Below, one piece after another: positions 62,618 through 64,000 of a stretch of 64,000 nucleotides of DNA. Positions within the stretch are counted from its first letter, which is position 1. The number at the start of each line of letters is the position of its first letter. The position numbers were made by a program, and so were the translations under genes. Under the pieces are notes generated by a model, which made no database searches, was not told the DNA's origin, and saw only the letters and a list, made by a program, of their open reading frames with translations. Source of the stretch: Rugamonas aquatica. GTDB taxonomy: Bacteria > Pseudomonadota > Gammaproteobacteria > Burkholderiales > Burkholderiaceae_D. The stretch covers positions 62,001 through 126,000 of the forward strand of contig NZ_WHUG01000006.1 in the NCBI RefSeq assembly GCF_009380215.1, written 5' to 3'.

Positions 62618-63267
62618 TTGGCACCTCCGTGGGCTGGGGCTGGGTGGGCGACGGCAAACATGTCATCATCTTCGGCATCGTCCAGGCCTTCGACGTGCGA
62701 TTCGTCCTGGTGCGGCATCTCGCCGGTGCGCCAGTAGACCAGCGACACCTGGATGAAGCGGAAGCACATCAGGTAGGAGCCCATCGGCACCACCGAGTAG
62801 ATGAACCAGGTCGGCCATTCGAGGTCAGGCGTGGTCGGACCTTCGGTCAGCGCGCTGATATCCATGCCCAGCTTGTTGAACAGGGCGTAGTGCAGGCCGT
62901 TTTCCCACACGAAGGTCAGGCCCAGCGTGCCGATGATGCCGGTGAACAGCATGCCGCAAGCCAGCGCGACGTAGGTGGCGCGGCGGCGCCAGGCGTCCGG
63001 CAGGCGGCTGACCAGCACATCGACGCCGACGTGCACGCCCATGCGCACGCCGTAGGCGGCGCCGAACTTGGCCATCCACACGAACATGATGATGGCCAGT
63101 TCCTGCGCCCACTCGAAGTGCAGCGACAGCAGGTAATCCTGGACGCCGGGGATCGGCAGGCCGGTGCCGTAGCGGTGCGCTACGGACAGGAAAATGATCA
63201 GGGTGGCCCCTGCCATCAGGAAGGTGATGATCCACTCCTCCAGATGATCCAGTAGTTTTGTGAACAT
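62614..63267 (-). CDS. dctQ: TRAP transporter small permease subunit
   Basis: A 217-residue four-helix membrane subunit. EEWIITFLMAGATLIIFLSVAHRYG, WAQELAIIMFVWMAKFGAAYGVRMGVHVGVDVLVSRLP and LEWPTWFIYSVVPMGSYLMCFRFIQV match DctQ. The C-terminal tail of about 35 residues is acidic and His-rich (DQDESHVEGLDDAEDDD-like) and longer than usual. It is translationally coupled to dctM. Upstream is a 594-base non-coding stretch. Its promoter is separate from that of dctP. Confidence 0.92.
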   Translation of the reverse strand: MFTKLLDHLEEWIITFLMAGATLIIFLSVAHRYGTGLPIPGVQDYLLSLHFEWAQELAIIMFVWMAKFGAAYGVRMGVHVGVDVLVSRLPDAWRRRATYVALACGMLFTGIIGTLGLTFVWENGLHYALFNKLGMDISALTEGPTTPDLEWPTWFIYSVVPMGSYLMCFRFIQVSLVYWRTGEMPHQDESHVEGLDDAEDDDMFAVAHPAPAHGGAK

Positions 63268-63703
63268 GGTTTGTCTCTAGGGTTTATTGATGCCAGGAAA
63301 TCCGGCATTTTCGCTTAAATTATCGTTTTGTGGGGTGGCTAGCAATGAGGGGTACTACTAGGTCTTTTGCCAACAACATGCGCAATACCACAACTCTCTT
63401 GATATGCGTCAAATTTGTTTCACGTTTAAAGTAAGGGGGCCGGATGGCCGAAAAAAAAAGAGAAAAAGCCAAATAGATACGTTATGATTGCGTCGCTCTC
63501 AGGGAGAAGTGCATATCGATATGCGACCCGGTAGCAAGAGCCCAGAATTGTAGGTGGGGAGTGTGTAGAGAAACGGTACTGAATACCGGCAATAGATCGA
63601 GGAGACGCACGTTTTACAGAATGTCGTTGTTATAGTCGCTGAAGGCCGCCACAAGCGCGCTACGGGGACAGGCAAACGACCGGGAACGTGAAGCAGGATT
63701 TGG

Positions 63704-63730
63704 AAACGCACCGCAAGGTGCGTTTTTTTT
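63704..63730 (+). terminator. Intrinsic terminator with no protein gene upstream
   Basis: AAACGCACC-gcaa-GGTGCGTTT is a 9-bp perfect stem with a GCAA tetraloop followed by a run of T to 63730. On the - strand the T run is only three bases, so it works on + strand transcripts. The nearest + strand gene upstream ends more than 2.5 kb away (dctP, with its own terminator). Confidence 0.9.
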
Positions 63731-63803
63731 CGCCTGTCGTATCGCTGCCTGTCCGGGCGCGGACTTACAATGCAATTATGTGGTTTTTTTAATGTAGTTC
63801 GAA

Positions 63804-63820
63804 TGCAACAAAATGGTGCA
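63804..63820. promoter_or_regulatory. NtrC-box-like palindrome
   Basis: TGCAACAAAATGGTGCA matches the NtrC site pattern TGCACCA-N3-TGGTGCA at all but one arm position. It lies 41 bases before the final ATG in the window. No sigma-54 -24/-12 pair is evident, so regulation by NtrC is uncertain. Confidence 0.35.
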
Positions 63821-63861
63821 TTTCGACAACTTCAGCCGGTCTTTTTGGTGCGTAGGGTGTG

Positions 63862-64000
63862 ATGAAAATACAACAGCAGCATGAATTGTTCGCCGCCATC
63901 TTGGACTTGCCGCTTGGAAAATTGGGCGTGCGCACGGCGAGTGGTCTGATAACCGAACTCTGTTACCTGCCGCCCCATTTTGATGCAAAAGCGCCGCAGG
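63862..64000 (+). CDS. N-terminal part of a probable methylated-DNA--[protein]-cysteine methyltransferase (cut by window edge)
   Basis: The open frame starts at ATG 63862 and runs off the window after 46 codons. The visible sequence has FAAILDLPLGKLGVRTASGL followed by ITELCYLPPHFDAKAPQ, which resembles the N-terminal domain of Ogt-type O6-methylguanine methyltransferases in betaproteobacteria (APFGxLGIR..., then YLPP...AP). The catalytic PCHR block would lie beyond the window, so this is a tentative call. A TGCACCA-type palindrome and a T-rich leader precede it. Confidence 0.5.
   Translation, partial: MKIQQQHELFAAILDLPLGKLGVRTASGLITELCYLPPHFDAKAPQ

Larger units (their letters stand above)
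63268..63861. other. 594-base non-coding stretch, AT-richer, possible untranslated RNA on the + strand
   Basis: No credible protein gene is seen on either strand. Elements visible on the + strand: a TATGAT hexamer at 63483-63488 that could be a -10 box (no -35), a 14-base palindrome GCATATCGATATGC near 63513, a hairpin CGGTA-ctgaa-TACCG near 63572, and a strong terminator at 63704-63730. A transcript of about 235 bases from the TATGAT to the terminator would carry no open frame. It does not match 6S RNA, tmRNA, RNase P or SRP RNA as I know them. The promoter of dctQ must also lie here. Confidence 0.4.

Noticed and set aside
63480..63730. 6S RNA, tmRNA, RNase P RNA or SRP RNA
   Set aside because: The conserved sequence blocks I know for each (for example the tmRNA 5' GGGGGCGA block, the SRP GGTCAGGTCCGGAAGG block, the RNase P GGAAAGTCCGGGCTCC block) are not present.
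63776..63988. 70-codon open frame on the - strand at the window end
   Set aside because: Antisense to the probable methyltransferase start, ends in AT-rich leader, no motif.

Overview
The window is a gene-dense, GC-rich (roughly 65% by eye) stretch of chromosome from a betaproteobacterium, most likely an Oxalobacteraceae member of the Massilia/Duganella/Janthinobacterium type. The clues are the protein sequences of the LPS, glycyl-tRNA synthetase, lnt-corC-ybeY-phoH and mutL-miaA blocks, a small H-NS of the betaproteobacterial type, a PEP-CTERM protein, and ATTCCC-N8-GGGAAT intergenic repeats. I see no insertion sequence, prophage, integrase or CRISPR array; the window reads as core chromosome with small accessory islands. 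The long open frames opposite most genes are antisense shadows of high-GC coding sequence.

Layout. 1-7.1 kb: cell-surface sugars on the + strand: end of rfbA, rfbC, rfbD (dTDP-rhamnose), a WecA/MraY-type initiating glycosyltransferase, an H-NS protein, phosphomannomutase/phosphoglucomutase, waaC and waaA. A 78-base REP-like inverted repeat closes this block. 7.2-19.2 kb, - strand: atypical patatin, cytochrome b561, YgjP-like metalloprotease, plsC, gmhB, glyS, glyQ, lnt, corC, an unknown secreted protein, ybeY, phoH. 19.4-27.2 kb: small unknown proteins, an HDOD protein with a partner resembling the N-terminus of HD-GYP proteins, a divergent histidine kinase, DUF3224, a 56-residue membrane microprotein, a PEP-CTERM protein, a ChaN-like lipoprotein, a thioredoxin and an MHS-family transporter.

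27.2-35.3 kb is a catabolic island. A hexuronate-type MFS transporter and a LacI regulator lie beside a five-gene set that reads as 4-hydroxyproline degradation (lhpA epimerase, lhpB/F/E dehydrogenase subunits, lhpC deaminase), with a divergent PAS-AraC regulator. 35.3-43.6 kb: MASE1-GGDEF cyclase, AlkB-type membrane hydroxylase with a divergent AraC regulator, a PadR-DUF2812-hydrolase-ABC exporter operon, and tRNA-Met. 43.7-55.3 kb: miaA, mutL, cyclophilin, DedA, alpha-carbonic anhydrase, hexose-6-phosphate mutarotase, amiC, tsaE, queG and a DUF885 peptidase. 55.3-57.4 kb: GNAT, then MarR divergent from an FAD monooxygenase. 57.4-63.3 kb: a FixJ-type two-component system and a TRAP transporter whose binding-protein gene (dctP) converges on dctQM. 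The last 0.7 kb is noncoding sequence with a strong terminator and an NtrC-box-like palindrome, followed by the start of a probable methylguanine-DNA methyltransferase gene.

I do not see a clear-cut new defence or mobile system. The observations most worth following are the YgjP-like protease carrying a near-N-terminal beta-clamp-type motif (QLDLF), the PadR operon with a 15-bp-periodic operator candidate, the terminator-bounded noncoding stretch near 63.5 kb, and the split HD-GYP/HDOD module.
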